Source: Iris pallida (lineage: Eukaryota; Streptophyta; Magnoliopsida; Asparagales; Iridaceae). Taken from it: 64,000 bases of DNA. Shown one piece after another: positions 9,788 through 22,271 of the stretch. The translations under genes and the position numbers were made by a program. The stretch is taken from the NCBI GenBank assembly GCA_029216955.1, contig JANAVB010004000.1:2327708-2391707 (forward strand), written 5' to 3'. The notes under the pieces were generated by a model. That model was not told the DNA's origin, searched no databases, and was given only the letters and a program-made list of their open reading frames with translations. Each line of letters starts with the position of its first letter. Positions within the stretch are counted from its first letter, which is position 1.

Positions 9788-9888
9788 CAAATGCTTGCTT
9801 ACAACACTCTTACAACCTTCACCCATTGATGACATGGTCCACATGTCAGCAATGGGTGAAGGTTGTAAGAGTGTTGTAAGCATTTGGT
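9788..9888. repeat. Near-perfect hairpin, ~37-bp arms
   Basis: The left arm ends in CTTACAACCTTCACCCATT and the right arm begins AATGGGTGAAGGTTGTAAG. Beyond this, CCAAATGCTT pairs with AAGCATTTGG after a 4-nt insertion in the left arm. The loop is about 22 nt. A related sequence (TTTTACAACCTTCTTACAAC) recurs in direct orientation at about 10470, beyond the small ORF. This could be a hairpin MITE or the end of a larger non-autonomous element. Confidence 0.8.
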
Positions 9889-9950
9889 TGTAACTTTAAC
9901 ATTATATCCCAACTTCCAATAAGGAATAGGAAGAGTCGGTTAGGAACGTG

Positions 9951-9962
9951 TATATATATACA
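9951..9962 (+). promoter_or_regulatory. TATA-box candidate for the small GC-rich ORF
   Basis: TATATATATACA lies 40-51 bp before the ATG at 10002. That is a plausible distance for a compact promoter with a short 5' leader. Confidence 0.4.
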
Positions 9963-10001
9963 TAGGGGTCCCCATTCATCTGAGTAGGTTGCACATTTAA
10001 C

Positions 10002-10331
10002 ATGGCTCCAAAAAGATCATCTGGTTGGGAACCATTGCCAGAGCCTTCTTCCGGTCGTCGCTGAGCCCCTTCGCATGGAGCACCCTCTGCGCCGCCTCCG
10101 GCCCATGATTGGCTGGCAGCGGCTGCAAACTTTTTGACCGCCTGCGGGTTGTCACTGGAGGTCATCGCTCGACCTCTTCATCCGGCGCCAAACTTTGACC
10201 TGTTGCCGATCACTCCGGAGGAACGGGATTCTCTGGAGAAGAGGGAAGCGTTTCGCCGCCTGTGCCATAGGGCGGGTGTGCGCACCCTGCAGGACTTTGC
10301 GGAGATCCTCCGGGAGGCCAGTGAGGGCTAG
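10002..10331 (+). pseudogene. Small GC-rich reading frame of unknown function, one in-frame stop
   Basis: The frame opens at the ATG at 10002 (MAPKRSSGWEPLPEP) and runs in one phase to TAG at 10329-10331. It is interrupted only by TGA at 10062-10064, giving about 109 codons. The second part reads PNFDLLPITPEERDSLEKRE and then REAFRRLCHRAGVRTLQDF, an acidic/basic helical-looking region. I recognise no family. The frame is much richer in GC than the AT-rich flanks, has a TATA-like box upstream, and is followed by a T-rich stretch and AATGAAATATAATAT, which could serve for polyadenylation. It may be a captured gene fragment inside a non-autonomous transposon (hairpin to the left, related repeat to the right) or a small decayed gene. 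Confidence 0.4.
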
Positions 10332-10439
10332 ACCCTTTTTTTTTTTTCCGTGTTTTACAGTTTTTTGTCCTCCTCTTGTATACTTCTCTGGAGAATGTTC
10401 CGGCGACGAAGTTGGGATTTAATGAAATATAATATTTTG

Positions 10440-11145
10440 TTAACTCAATTTGGTTTCGGCTACAATCAAACTTTTACAACCTTCTTACAACTTACACCCA
10501 TTTGCTAACTATAGCATTGCTCTTTATAATTAACAAATCTTTTTACGTCAAATCAATATATCAGCGACGATATCCCCATCAATGACTTGTTACGTCATAG
10601 AATTGATTATGCTGCCAGCGTCAATCTTGCCGTCAAATCCATCTTAAATATGATTACAAAGTAAAATAGAGGACAACATTGAGTGTTTCAATTTTACTCT
10701 TTTCAAGTACATAGTCTTCTTATTTTCAAAAATTTAATCAAATATTCGTAAAATGGAAATATTGAGTCTTAAACTTCACATTCTTAAATAGGTTGTCAAA
10801 TTTTTTTAAATAAATATGTTTCCACCACGTTTTTTTCTGCCAAATTTTTCAATAATTTATACGGAACACGTGGATATATACTAGTAATAATAGTAATAAA
10901 TTTAATTTTGGAAAAGAATTTTTTAAAATTAAGGTCTCAAAATCCTAAAGGTTTATGTAGTGATTTCACATGGATATATACTAGTAATAATAGTAATAAA
11001 TTTAATTTTGGAAAGTAGTTTTTTAAATTTAATAGTAATAAATTCGACCGTCTTATACTAGTAATAATAGTAATAAATTTAATTTAAGACTCAAAACTAT
11101 TCTAATTTTTTCCACTTCCCAAGGTCATATAAGACGGTCGAACTT
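10440..11145. repeat. AT-rich non-coding stretch with ~100-bp duplication
   Basis: The sequence TGGATATATACTAGTAATAA (and onward to TTTAATTTTGGAAA) occurs at 10871 and 10971, with a shorter third copy near 11055. A 15-bp inverted pair, TTCGACCGTCTTATA (11043) and its complement (11128), lies just upstream of the next gene remnant. No gene is seen. Confidence 0.7.
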
Positions 11146-11221
11146 TCCCTCTTCTTCTCTCAAACCCTCTTCCTTCTCCCAAACCCTCTCCCAAACCCTC
11201 TTCTAATCAAAATACCCGCCG

Positions 11222-12593
11222 AAGAAACAACGACCGTCGCCGAAGGGGAAGGATCCACGAAGGGATGCGATACAGGCCCGAAGGGCAGAACTTGCAAGGG
11301 CGGCGAAAACCAAGATTATGGTCGCTAGGGCAGAGGCCGAAAGGGTAGCGACGGAAGCAGCGACGGCGGCAGCGACGATGAAAGCGGAGGCGGCAGCCAA
11401 GCCACGTGCAAAAAAGGCTTAAAACACTCATTGCTCGACAAAGACCAGAAAATCTATCTTCGATACAGAGTCGTCGGAAGACTCAACTTATGAAGATCGA
11501 AGGTGTACTCAAGCGAAGGCTAAGGTGGCAACGGATACAGAGTCATCAGCGTACTCTGTGGATTTTGAATCCTCATCAGAAGAGGAAAATGAAGAGGAAG
11601 AGCAATCATCAGATAAGTCCCAGGCTGGAGAGGAGGTAAAAAAATTTAAAGACTCTAAAACTAAGAAGATATACATTAAATATTTCAAAAAAAAGGCTGT
11701 TATGCCTGAAAGATCAATTAAGATGGATGATGTCGAAGACGAAGCTTTCCTGGATATATTGAAATTCTATCAATTGGAGAAACTGAACAAATCCTGTCTT
11801 GAGAAAATCTTTCAAACAATAGTAAGAGAATTTTACTCAAATCTTCCGGCTGAAATTAAAGAAAAAGAAGAGGATCAACCACTGGTGTTTCTGAGAGGAA
11901 AACTGATTAGGGTAAATGCTGCTGTCATCAACGAATTTTATGGATTTGATCCAGTTCCTGAGTTTGATATGAAAGATATTGATAATGTTTCCATGACGGA
12001 TGTAATTCATGAGATTACAGGTGTTTCAATGGGTGCCAAGACCCCTCAAAATGTATACAAAGATCAATTAAAAACTTTGTATAAATTGTTGCATGCCTAC
12101 GTATCTCAAACACTCAACCCTACTGGACATGAGTTTTCCATCCATCCCGAGAGAGTAAAATTTCTTTATTATATGGGAAAAAAAAAGGATGGATATAGGT
12201 TCCTACATGTTCAGTAGAATGATGCATCTCGTGGGAAAATCAACTGCAAGGACAGCTCTCCCTTTCGGAGGATTTGTATGCTCGATGGCTAATAAACATT
12301 CTGTCCCAAGCTTAGCAGGGGATGTTTATATTAAAAACAAAGGCCCCATGAGAAAACTAACCTTCACTCGAATGTTTGGAAAACGGGCAGCAGCTGCAAG
12401 CAAACCATCAACATCTGGAAAACCATCAACTTATGGAATCAAAAACACTAAGGACAAGGTTGATGATCTATACAATTTTGTTGCTGCAAACTTTGAGAAT
12501 GTCTTCAAAGAGATGAAGACTATATCCGACAACCAGAAATTGATTCTGGATAAGATTAACCAGATAGAGGTTGAATTTGCTGACCAAGAATAA
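11222..12593 (+). pseudogene. Plant-transposon-protein-like pseudogene
   Basis: The first part (from about 11222) is a basic, Ala-rich, coiled-coil-like segment ending at an in-frame TAA at 11420. The same frame then stays open to 12217. It encodes an acidic Ser/Glu-rich linker and a domain with IVREFYSNLP, VFLRGKLIRVNAAVINEFYG and FSIHPERVKFLYYMG. This resembles the domain called 'putative plant transposon protein' in many plant genomes, which lies in unclassified transposon-linked ORFs. At a run of eight A (12178-12185) the frame shifts. The continuation (MFSRMMHLVGKSTARTALPF, then a Ser-rich linker and a C-terminal helix with FKEMKTISDNQKLILDKINQ) is in another frame and ends at 12593. The frameshift could be genuine or an error in the homopolymer. 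No catalytic motif is seen. Confidence 0.55.
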
Positions 12594-13429
12594 GATTTTC
12601 CTTCCCTCATGAAGAAGGTAAATGGGGCTAGCCCAAAATCTTATGTAAAAATATAGACTGTGCACATTGACACTTTAATGCTAGCCATCACTTTGATACT
12701 TCTATTTATGTTTTTGGATGTCATTTCTACCTATAAAGTGAGTCAATACTGACTATAATTTTTCTTCATCCGTCCCTCAAGGTGTAGGTGAAGGATATTT
12801 TGAGAAAGAAGAAGTAGGAAAAAAAAAGAAACAAGAAGAAGAAGATGGAGACGTCTATGAAGATTCATCTTTTGAGTTTTGAATGTCTCTTATTTCAATG
12901 TAGAAGTAATATTTGACTTGTAATATTGTTCTGAATATTTGTTGGTCATGGCGGACAAACTAAATTTTGTGTTTGAAATATTGTAAGACTAAACTTTTCG
13001 CTTGTACTCAGTGCATAGTTCGTAATTTGTTTTGAAAATGTAATATGGTCTTGAATTTAGAGTAGGTCTGATATTTATTTGGATTATTGTATTGTGAATT
13101 ATGCAGGTTCTATGTTGAATTACTAACGTGGATTGGACAGATTACTGTAACGTGAATTATGCAGTTTATTGGACTTGGAATGAAGTATACTTAATTTGAT
13201 TATGATTTTTTGGTTGAAGCGTTTATTTGGTTGGCAGTTGGCCTTGATAGATGATATTGATATTTTGGTGTATTCCTTTGATTTGCAGATGCCCATCACA
13301 GATTTCGTGAGTCCTGGGTGCATTGCTAGGGTTTACAGGTGGCCTCATTACGGATGCATTCCTGGGATCACTGAAACTTTATTTGATTGTAATGTGTTTT
13401 GCTTTCTGTAAAAAATTATTACATCGATG
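12594..13429. other. No gene recognised
   Basis: AT-rich sequence, with a purine-rich tract at about 12795-12850. The open frames here are short and have no recognisable features. This may be the 3' region of the preceding element. Confidence 0.5.
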
Positions 13430-13612
13430 CCATCAGTATGAATTCGATGCCAGTGCATGTTCATCCCTTGTTATTGCTGAAGCAAAATTGTAATCATGCA
13501 TGTTCATCCCTTGTTATTGCGGAAACATAATTGTAATCCTGCATGTTCATCCTTTGTTATTGCCATCAGTACATCGATGCCATCAGTATGAAGTCGATGC
13601 CAGTGTAAGGCA
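13430..13612. repeat. Tandem ~43-bp repeats
   Basis: GCATGTTCATCCCTTGTTAT occurs about three times at ~43-bp spacing. It is bracketed by two copies of ACATCGATGCCATCAGTATG (13421 and 13571). Confidence 0.75.
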
Positions 13613-13854
13613 TAATGTAATGTAAGAAAAATTCTCTTTGATAGTAGGTTAATTATATTCAAACATTCGCAAGAAATTTTGTTCAGCCATACAGTGGAAG
13701 CCTGATAAAATGATATTCGGATTATCTTGAAAATGATTTAATATAAAATGAATGTACTATGGTAAATGATATTAAAAATACTGTAAATATTTGGTGAAAA
13801 AAATATGAGATACTTGAACATTTCCAGTCCTAAATGTACCATACTTTGTTAAAA

Positions 13855-14150
13855 GCACAGAGAGTGTCCGTTCTCCGTTTTCAAAGAACGGAGAATGGCC
13901 ATTCTCCATGTTAAAGTAACGGAGAATGGCCATTCTCCTTGAGCATGGCCATTCTCCGTGTTAAAAACAAAGAGAACAACCATTCTCCGTCCATTCGCCG
14001 TGTAGAAAGCAAAGAGAATGGCCATTCTCCGTCCATTCGCCGTGTTAAAAGCAAAGAGAATGGCCATTCTTCGTCCATTCGCCGTGTTAAAAGCAAAGAG
14101 AATGGCCATTCTCCGTGTTAAAAGCAAAGAGAATGGCCGTTCACCGTCCA
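13855..14150. repeat. Second ATTCTCCGT array, ~42-bp units with palindromes
   Basis: Units of about 42 bp combine CATTCTCCGT, CCATTCGCCGTGTTAAAAG and CAAAGAGAATGGC. The junction of two units forms the palindrome AGAATGGCCATTCT. In the left part this extends into longer near-palindromes starting ACGGAGAATGG. The core motif is shared with 8950-9600, but the unit length and spacer differ. Confidence 0.88.
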
Positions 14151-14331
14151 AATAAAATATTCTCTTCGAAAATATTATCATTAGAAAAGTAAAAAAAATT
14201 CGTCCGATCAATACAGATTTTTTTTAAAAATATGTGACAAGATGATCCGCCCGACCTCAGAAGCAGGTTTTCCTCAGTTCACAACCACCACCGTGACATG
14301 TAGCTTTATTAACAAAATATTAAATTATTAG

Positions 14332-14637
14332 ATGAAAAATAAGATTTCTGACAATGGCATGGACAGTAAAATTAGAGCGGCGCCGCTAATACTTCTTGTT
14401 CGAGGAGGTTTCGACTATGTCCGACGCGAAGCGAACCGATTCTTCACGGCGCAGCTGGTACTCCTCGTTGTTCTAGGAGGGCTCGACGACGTTCGACGCG
14501 ATCCGGACCGATTCTTATTTCCATCTTCATCTCTGTTTCTCTTTCCACCACAACCACCAACACCACCACCACGACGGCCTGTAACCAAAAAAAATATAAT
14601 ACAAAATATTAAATTGGATGGACTTTTGAGAGAGTAA
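14332..14637 (+). other. GC-rich open stretch with internal duplication, unknown
   Basis: An open frame from the ATG at 14332 contains two related segments (VRGGFDYVRREANRFF and LGGLDDVRRDPDRFL) that arise from a ~50-bp DNA duplication around 14398 and 14466. A Pro-rich tail follows. I recognise no family, and the frame may be fortuitous. Confidence 0.2.
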
Positions 14638-14841
14638 ATATGAATTAATTTAGGGTGTTCATTGAAAAAATTAAAGTGAAGAATGACCTGCTAAAGCAAG
14701 TTACCAACAGGTCAAAAGTCTAAATCAGCATTAAATGATGTTTCTACACTATTATTCAATCCGAACCATTGGATCAACATCCAACGGTCCAGATTTCGGA
14801 TGTATCGATACATCCATTTCCAGCGGATGTATTGTAGAACG

Positions 14842-15318
<477 letters not shown>

Positions 15319-15359
15319 ACACCTTTATTCTCACACCTTTATATATATCCCACACCTTT

Positions 15360-16664
15360 ATTCTCAAATTTTCCACCGGATGCCCTAAACTTTCCAGGGT
15401 TCAGGAGACGATCGTCACTTGGAAACTATCGTCGGATTACCGTGTGGCCCCCCTCGATCCCAAACATATTCTCCTCCACCTCTCCTCCGACCCCGACCAC
15501 AGGACAGTTTGGTCCAAAGGTACATGCAAAGTCGATTCACACCAGATAAAAATTATTAAGTGGACCCCAGGTTTTAGTACCAAAGAAGACTCAACACAGG
15601 TCGCTGTTTGGGTGACCCTACCCAATTTACCTCTCATATGCTTTGTCCCGGCGGCACTCAGGCGCATCGCCAATTCGTTCGGTACGTACGTGGCGACGGC
15701 TCCAGAAACGAGCAACCTCACCAAGGCCCACTATGCCAAAATTTGCGTCGAACTCGACCTCTCCTCCGAACCTCCCAATTTTATCACCGCTGAACTCGGG
15801 AAATCAACCCATACCCAACAAATCCTCTACGATAACCATATTATGTTCTGCAATCATTGCCATTTGAGAGGTCACCTCCAGAAGCACTGCCATCGTCTTC
15901 ATCCTGAACTCAAGCAGAAAAGAGCCCGGAAAGTCAGCGAGCAGGCAGTGGGGGGTACACCACAGCAACCCATTCTTCCTCTACCAAACTCGTACACTAG
16001 ATTCGAATCCGATGACAGCAAGTCAGACAATAGCGAGCCTACCAGTAAAGCACTGGTCAGCAAAGCACTGGTCCCCTTCGACGCCCACCCCCTCACACTC
16101 TCCAACCAATTTGATGCTCTTGATTCGGGAGAGGCGGACACTCACTCGGAGTTAGTACACCCCATTCACGATCTCGCCCTCATCGAGATAACACCCGACC
16201 TCCCTATCTCGAAGGAGGTCGAGGATAACACCACCAGCGAGGACGATCATATGTGTACCATTGAAGACTAAGTTGAAGAAGCACTTGCTATCCTCGGACC
16301 CGATCTGGTCCTAAGAGGCCTACAAATCCAAGCCGCTGGCTGTCCACTGCAGCACACCCTCCAAGAGATAGGGAGCTCCAGCGACTCCCTAACTATTCCC
16401 TCCGAGGAGCCCAATCGAGACTCCGCAGGGGAATTAATCAACCCAGCAAGTGACCCCATCCCTGGTTCCGCTGGGGAATCGATCGGCCACGAATCGGACC
16501 CACATGAGCAATCCCTCCGGGTCCATCCCACCTCGACAAAAGCCGCAGCATCAACCTCGCGTGTGATCCAAGACCACCTTAGAACCACGGAGACTACAAC
16601 TACAACCATCCAAACTAGATCTGCTGCCAAGTGGAACAAAAAAAACTCTACCCTAACTCTTTAA
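15360..16664 (+). pseudogene. LINE ORF1 (nucleic-acid-binding protein) with one stop
   Basis: One frame is open from about 15360. It contains a DUF4283-like domain (KHILLHLSSD; IIKWTPGFSTKEDSTQVAVW; LPNLPLICF) and a CCHC zinc knuckle CNHCHLRGHLQKHC (about 15849-15890), followed by an acidic, low-complexity C-terminal part. TAA at 16269-16271 interrupts the frame, which otherwise continues to a TAA at 16662-16664. This ORF1 type is the RNA-binding chaperone-like partner of ORF2 in plant L1 elements. The N-terminus is missing or hidden in the microsatellite junction. The ORF1 stop overlaps the ORF2 start. Confidence 0.8.
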
Positions 16665-19600
16665 TGATAAATATCCTATCCTGGAACGTTCGCAGGTTGG
16701 GGAACAAACCCACATTAAGGAGAGTCTCCACTCTGTGGAAAATCCATAAGATCGACATCCTTATCATCCTCGAACCCAAAATCTCCACCAAAAGACTTAA
16801 ATCCATCCAATTGCAGCTGAACTTCCCCACCGCTATTGCGGGCAGACACGACATTTGGATCCTCGGCACTCAGGACGTAAACATCGAAATCATCCAGGAA
16901 CCCGACAGGCCCTGTCCTGCTGGTTAGAACACCCCTCGCTCCCCGAACGCGCTATCCTCTTGGCGGTCCACGGCAGCTGCGATATCTCGGAGCGAAAACT
17001 CCTGTGGAACGACCTTCTCGACATTCATCTGCACCATATCAACTCCCCCTGGCTTTGCATCGGAGACTTCAACGCGATCACCTGCAGAGAAGAGAAAACC
17101 GGCGGCCGTCCTCCTCCGTTGCCGGCCATGCAAGACTTCAATAACTTCATATTCAATGCTCATCTGACCTCCCTCCAGTTTACTGGAAATGCTTTCACCT
17201 GGTGTAACATGCAAGATGGTGACCGGCGCCAATATTCCCGTCTTGACAGAGCCCTTACTAACGATCTGTGGCATGGTATGGGGATTACCACCAAGCTTTT
17301 CCACCTCAACTCCTCCGACTCCGACTATGCCCCACTGCTGGTAGAAATTAAAAACAACACCAACACCCCCAAAAAGAAATTTTAATTCCTCGAATTCTGG
17401 TGCGAGCACCCCCAATTTTTGGGTATTGTCGCGGAAGCGTGGAATAGCGAAGAATCACCAGACCCCCTGGTCCGGGTGAGCAGAAAGCTTAAGGCTACGA
17501 GGTTAGCCTTTTCCAAGTGGAGCAAACTTTCTTACGGGGACATTTTCCAAGCCGTACGGATTGCTGAAGACGACGTTACCCGTACAGAAGCGAGATTCGT
17601 GGCGGATCGTTCCCCGGCGGCCAGGATTGCCCTGAACCTTACCAAGGCCATGCTCAAATTCAGGCTCAAAGTGGAGACCGAATTCTGGAAACAGAAAGCT
17701 AGGTTGAAATGGGATAGTGACGGGGACAAAATCTCGAAATACTTTCATGATTGCGTCAACGGCCGCAGACGGAAGCTCATGATACACCATACTACGGACG
17801 ATAATGGGAACACCATCACCAACCAAAAGAGTATCCACGAAGCTGCTATGAAATTCTACTCCAAATTATTCACCAAAGAGACTGTTCACAAAGACAACGC
17901 CTTTCTAGATCAAATCCCATGTCTCATTAATGACACAGACAACACCCAGCTGGAACGCCGTTCCACGGACCAGGAGGTGAAAGACGCGGTGTGGGCGCTG
18001 AACGAGCACAACGCTCCTGGCCCTGACGGATTTTCGGGGGTCTTTTTCCGCACATGCTGGGACATTATCAAGCAGGATATCATCGAAGCCGCAATTGCCT
18101 TCTTCGAAGGAGCCACTTATCCCAAAGCCATCTCCAGCGCCAACCTTATCCTCATTCCGAAAAAAGAGAACCCGGAGTCCTTCCGTGATTTTTGGCCGAT
18201 CAGTCTTGCACTTTCACTAACAAGATTATCTCTAAGATCATCGCTACCAGAATGGCGAGCCTCCTCCCTAAGATCATCTCTGACGAGCAAAGTGGGTTTG
18301 TTCGTGGGAGGAACATCCAAGATAATATCATGCTAGCCCAAGAGCTTATCACCTGTATGAAATTTCCTGCTAGAGGAGGCAACATCGCCGTTAAGATTGA
18401 CATGGAAAAAGCTTACGACAGACTGGACTGGCAATTCATGATCTGGGTTTTCAGGACATTTGGTTTCTCGGAAACTTGGACCAACACTGTGTGGAGATCC
18501 ATCAGCAACTCGTGGTTTTCCACAGTCATTAACGGTCAAGTCGAGGGTTTCTTCAAATCCAGCCGCGGGGTTAGGCAGGGCGACCCCCTATCATCCACTG
18601 TCTTCATAATTGCGGCAGATGCCCTCAGCAGGAACCTCAATAACATGATCAACATCCCGCACTTCCAACAATATCACACAACTAGCGGATGTCCCACCAT
18701 CACCCACCTGGCTTTTGCGGACGACTTACTCATCTTCTCTTTTGGGGACGAATGAGCGGTTTAGGTGGTCCACACCACCCTACAGCGGTACTCCATTTGC
18801 TCAGGCCAGAGAATCAACCCATCCAAAAGTGTCATCTATGCCCACCACAATATCAACCCAGAGCATGCCAGCAAAATTGCCACCTTAACATCGTTCTCTG
18901 TAGATCATCCTCCATTCACCTATCTCGGATGTCCCCTTGTGTACGGGAAATCCAGTGCCAGGATCTTCGAAAAGTTAATCATTAGAATCAGGAACAAACT
19001 TGAAGGGTGGCACAATGCCACTTTATCCCCAGGTGGCAAGATGATCCTCATCCAACACGTGCTCTTATCTATTCCTATCCATACTCTAGCTGCATGTTCC
19101 CCACCTTTGAAGGTTCTTACTTCGATCGAGCAGATCTTTTGTAACTTCTTTTGGGGGTATTGCAACGGCCAAGATAAGCACCATTGGGCCAGCTGGGACT
19201 CCATGGCTCAGCCGACTGAGGTTGGAGGCCTAGGATTTACCAACTCACTCATATAATTAAGGCTTTCTCGATGAAATTGTGGTGGCATCTTCGTACGAGC
19301 AAGAATTTATGGACCAAATTCATGAAAGCCAGGTACTTCAAGCACACCCATCCCTCAGAGGCTACATCCAATAGCAGATCTTCGGCGGCTTGGCGTCGGA
19401 TCCTGATCGGACCCAACCTTGCCGAACAGGCCATCAGGCTTCATCTGGACAACGGCGAGTCCAATCCATTCCGGGAGAGATGGACTGGAGATAGCCTGAT
19501 CCCCAGCCTCACGGAAATCATGAGGAATTATAGGATCAAGGATATGTGGAATCACAACAACAGTGACTGGGGCTGGGATAAGATGCAGGATTGGGGAGGC

Positions 19601-20221
19601 ACCGAGATGGAGGATAGAGTCCGTCTTTGCGGTCTTAGGATCGGTCCTGCGACTGATGAGTGGAGATGGTCGTTAGAGGCTTCCGGCGTATTTTGTGTGA
19701 GGTCGGCTAGATCTTCTCTCCATAGGATGGGCCAGCCTACGCATATCGTCGCTCATTATTGGCACACCTGTATCCCTAAGAAGTGGTCATTCCTCATGTG
19801 GAGAGCCATAAGAAAGAAATTGCCAACTGACGATATCCTCAACACCATTGGGATCAGCTTAGCATCGGCCTGCAATTGCTGTTCGGAACACCAGATCGAG
19901 ACTATTGATCACATCTTTTGTCAAGGATTCCTACCTAGAGGCATCTGGAGGACCCTCAACCAGGAATTCAGTATTGTTCCGACTGGAGGTCGCTTCCACG
20001 ATCTAGCGGACGTCTGGGGCTACGCCTCTCACGGGCACCAGATCGTCGCAACGGCCGCTACGTGGGTAATTTGGAAGAATCGCAACAAAGCGAGATATGA
20101 AGGTCACATTTTCCCCGCAGACCAGCTCATTAGGGAAGTCTACTGCCAATGTCGTAAACGGAGTACCCTGTGCCATCACTACCAGAGCTCTTTCTGGTCT
20201 CCGCTCCATTACCCCCTCTGA
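16664..20221 (+). pseudogene. LINE ORF2: endonuclease, reverse transcriptase, zf-RVT; frameshifted
   Basis: ORF2 starts at the ATG at 16664 (ILSWNVRRLGNK), directly overlapping the ORF1 stop. Endonuclease motifs follow: LEPK, IGDFNAITCREEKTGG, and the SDH motif changed to SDY. RT follows with LNEHNAPGPDGFSGVFF, LILIPKKENP, VKIDMEKAYDRLDW, SRGVRQGDPLS and FADD. A C-terminal zf-RVT-like region (WSFLMWRAIRKKLPTDD, then CNCC and a DHIFCQG segment) ends at 20221. No RNase H domain is visible. Damage includes a frameshift near 16900-16930, a stop at 17383-17385, a frameshift near 18200, stops at 18753-18755 and 18759-18761, and a frameshift near 19255. The protein would nick target DNA and prime reverse transcription, but this copy is dead. 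Confidence 0.88.
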
Positions 20222-22271
20222 CCGAGTGTTTCGCTCCCTCCCGTTTTCTTTTCTTCTTTTGTAGGTTTTCTGTATAGGCGGCCTCATTTTGTGCCTTGTA
20301 TACGTGTCAGGCTTCGGCATTTTGAGCCTTGATTAATATATGGTGGGGGTTTCAAAAAAATAAAAATAAAAAATAAAATAATAAATAATATATATATACT
20401 AGCATATGTGCATGTGCACGTGTCTTGCACGTATTTTAACATTTCTTAATTAGTTTAGGAAGACTCTTTAGGAAGAAGGGTAGTTTTCCTAATTATTAAG
20501 TTGTCCTTATTAAAATTAATGAACTATTTTTAATTAGTATAAATATGTAAGGATATTTTCGGAATTCAAAAGTTTCACCATCTAAGTTTTCCTATTATAT
20601 AGTAGAATAGATACGTTATTAAAAGAAAAAGAAATAGAGAAAGAAAAGAAAAAAGAAGAAGAAGAAGAGTAAGCAGCCCATGAGCCAGGCCCAGCCAGCT
20701 GAGCTCAGGCTCAAGCCAGGCCCGGCCCATGAACAGCTGCAGCAACCTTGAGCAAACCCGAGCTCTAATCCTGAAGCAAAACTCGAGAGTATATACCAAA
20801 CAGAGGAGAGATCGAGAGGGAGCACGCCGAAACCCTAACACCAGACCTACCCCAGCCCCATGTGCCGGCGCACTGCCCTGGACCGCCGTGCGCAGTCGCC
20901 GGAGGCCGCACGGATGGCAGCAGCGCTCAACAGAGCATGAAGACAGCAGCAGCAGTTGCAGCCATCGGGCTATTTTTACAGCGACTTATCTCGATGATAG
21001 TTCGATCTTTTCGTGAACCAATTTCACTGGTATGTACCCGACATAACCACCTACAATTCCCTTCTGATGGATTAAATTCTAACCCATTAGATTGTTCAAA
21101 GATTCGAGTCAAAAATCACGAAAAATCTGTTCGAGATGAACAGAAAATTCGAAGCAAACCCCTCCATTTGAAGGCTGTTTCCCATCGACCTATTGGGAAA
21201 CTTTGAAATCTATCTGAACAATATTTTAGTCAACCTAAACAGCATCGAAATCCTTTTTGTAGTTTTATGTTTCATCGAATATAGATTGAGAAATTCGTTT
21301 TCCAAAACAGAGAAAAACCACGTTCAAAACAGTTTTAATTTTAGAAAAAACCTTCGATACGACGTGCGTCCCGCAAATTCGGGCGACGTGGTCGCGAACC
21401 GAAGGCATCGAAAGCTGCGTAACGGCTTTGTGGTCGTGTGGGCTTTGACGGAATTCAAATTGGTCGCGTGTGCGCGACAAATTTGATGCGTATCCGTTAA
21501 AATTCACCGTATCGTGCACTTTACAAATTTCTCAATTACTTTGTGCATGCTCGTCAGATTGAGACAAAACTTGCGCCAGCAGGACCGTATCATTTTTCTG
21601 GTCCTGTATGCCAAGTTTGGTCCGATTCTGAGACAGTTGATAAAATCGCCGTATCACGGGCACCCCGGTCCGACTCAATGGGTGATTTTGTGCACGGCCT
21701 GCCGAAATCCAACTTTGGACATACGATTGGGTTTGTATTGGAAAACCGGATCCGTAGACATGTAGTTTGACGGCTTTAGAGACCGTTGACTCTGGCACAC
21801 TTTTTGGTGCAAAGTGGGTCCAACGGCGGACATCATTTTTGCCCGAAATTACCGTTTTGCCCCTGTATCCAGAATTGGACTTAAAGACAGGCAATCCTAG
21901 CTAATTTGACTATTCTGAGACTGTTGGCATTGTCTGTTTCAGCTTTCGGAGACAGTTGTGATGATTTGGACCTTATGGCTTAGTAGTGGACTAGATTGTT
22001 ATTGGATCTGCGTGCAACCTCCAGGCAAGTATACCTTGCCTTCCTCTACAGTTTTACTTACATGCATTTTCTTTCATTTTTTAGTCATTTGATTGTTTAT
22101 GAACATGTTCTTTTCGTGTTATTTTCTGTGGAGTTATTTTTATTGTTTATAGCCATGTTCATGTTTTGGCCTTGTATTTCACATTTGGAGTTCTCGTCAG
22201 TACCTTGCTTGAGTCGTGTCATAGAACGAGTACGTATAAGTGAACTGCTAAATTCTTGACATTGTTTCCTT

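Noticed and set aside
13196..13411. 71-codon open frame
   Set aside because: No family resemblance, atypical composition, and no neighbouring gene signals.
20619..20841. Minus-strand Leu/Phe-rich frame resembling a membrane protein
   Set aside because: It is produced by a purine-rich tract on the plus strand inside the host LTR leader.
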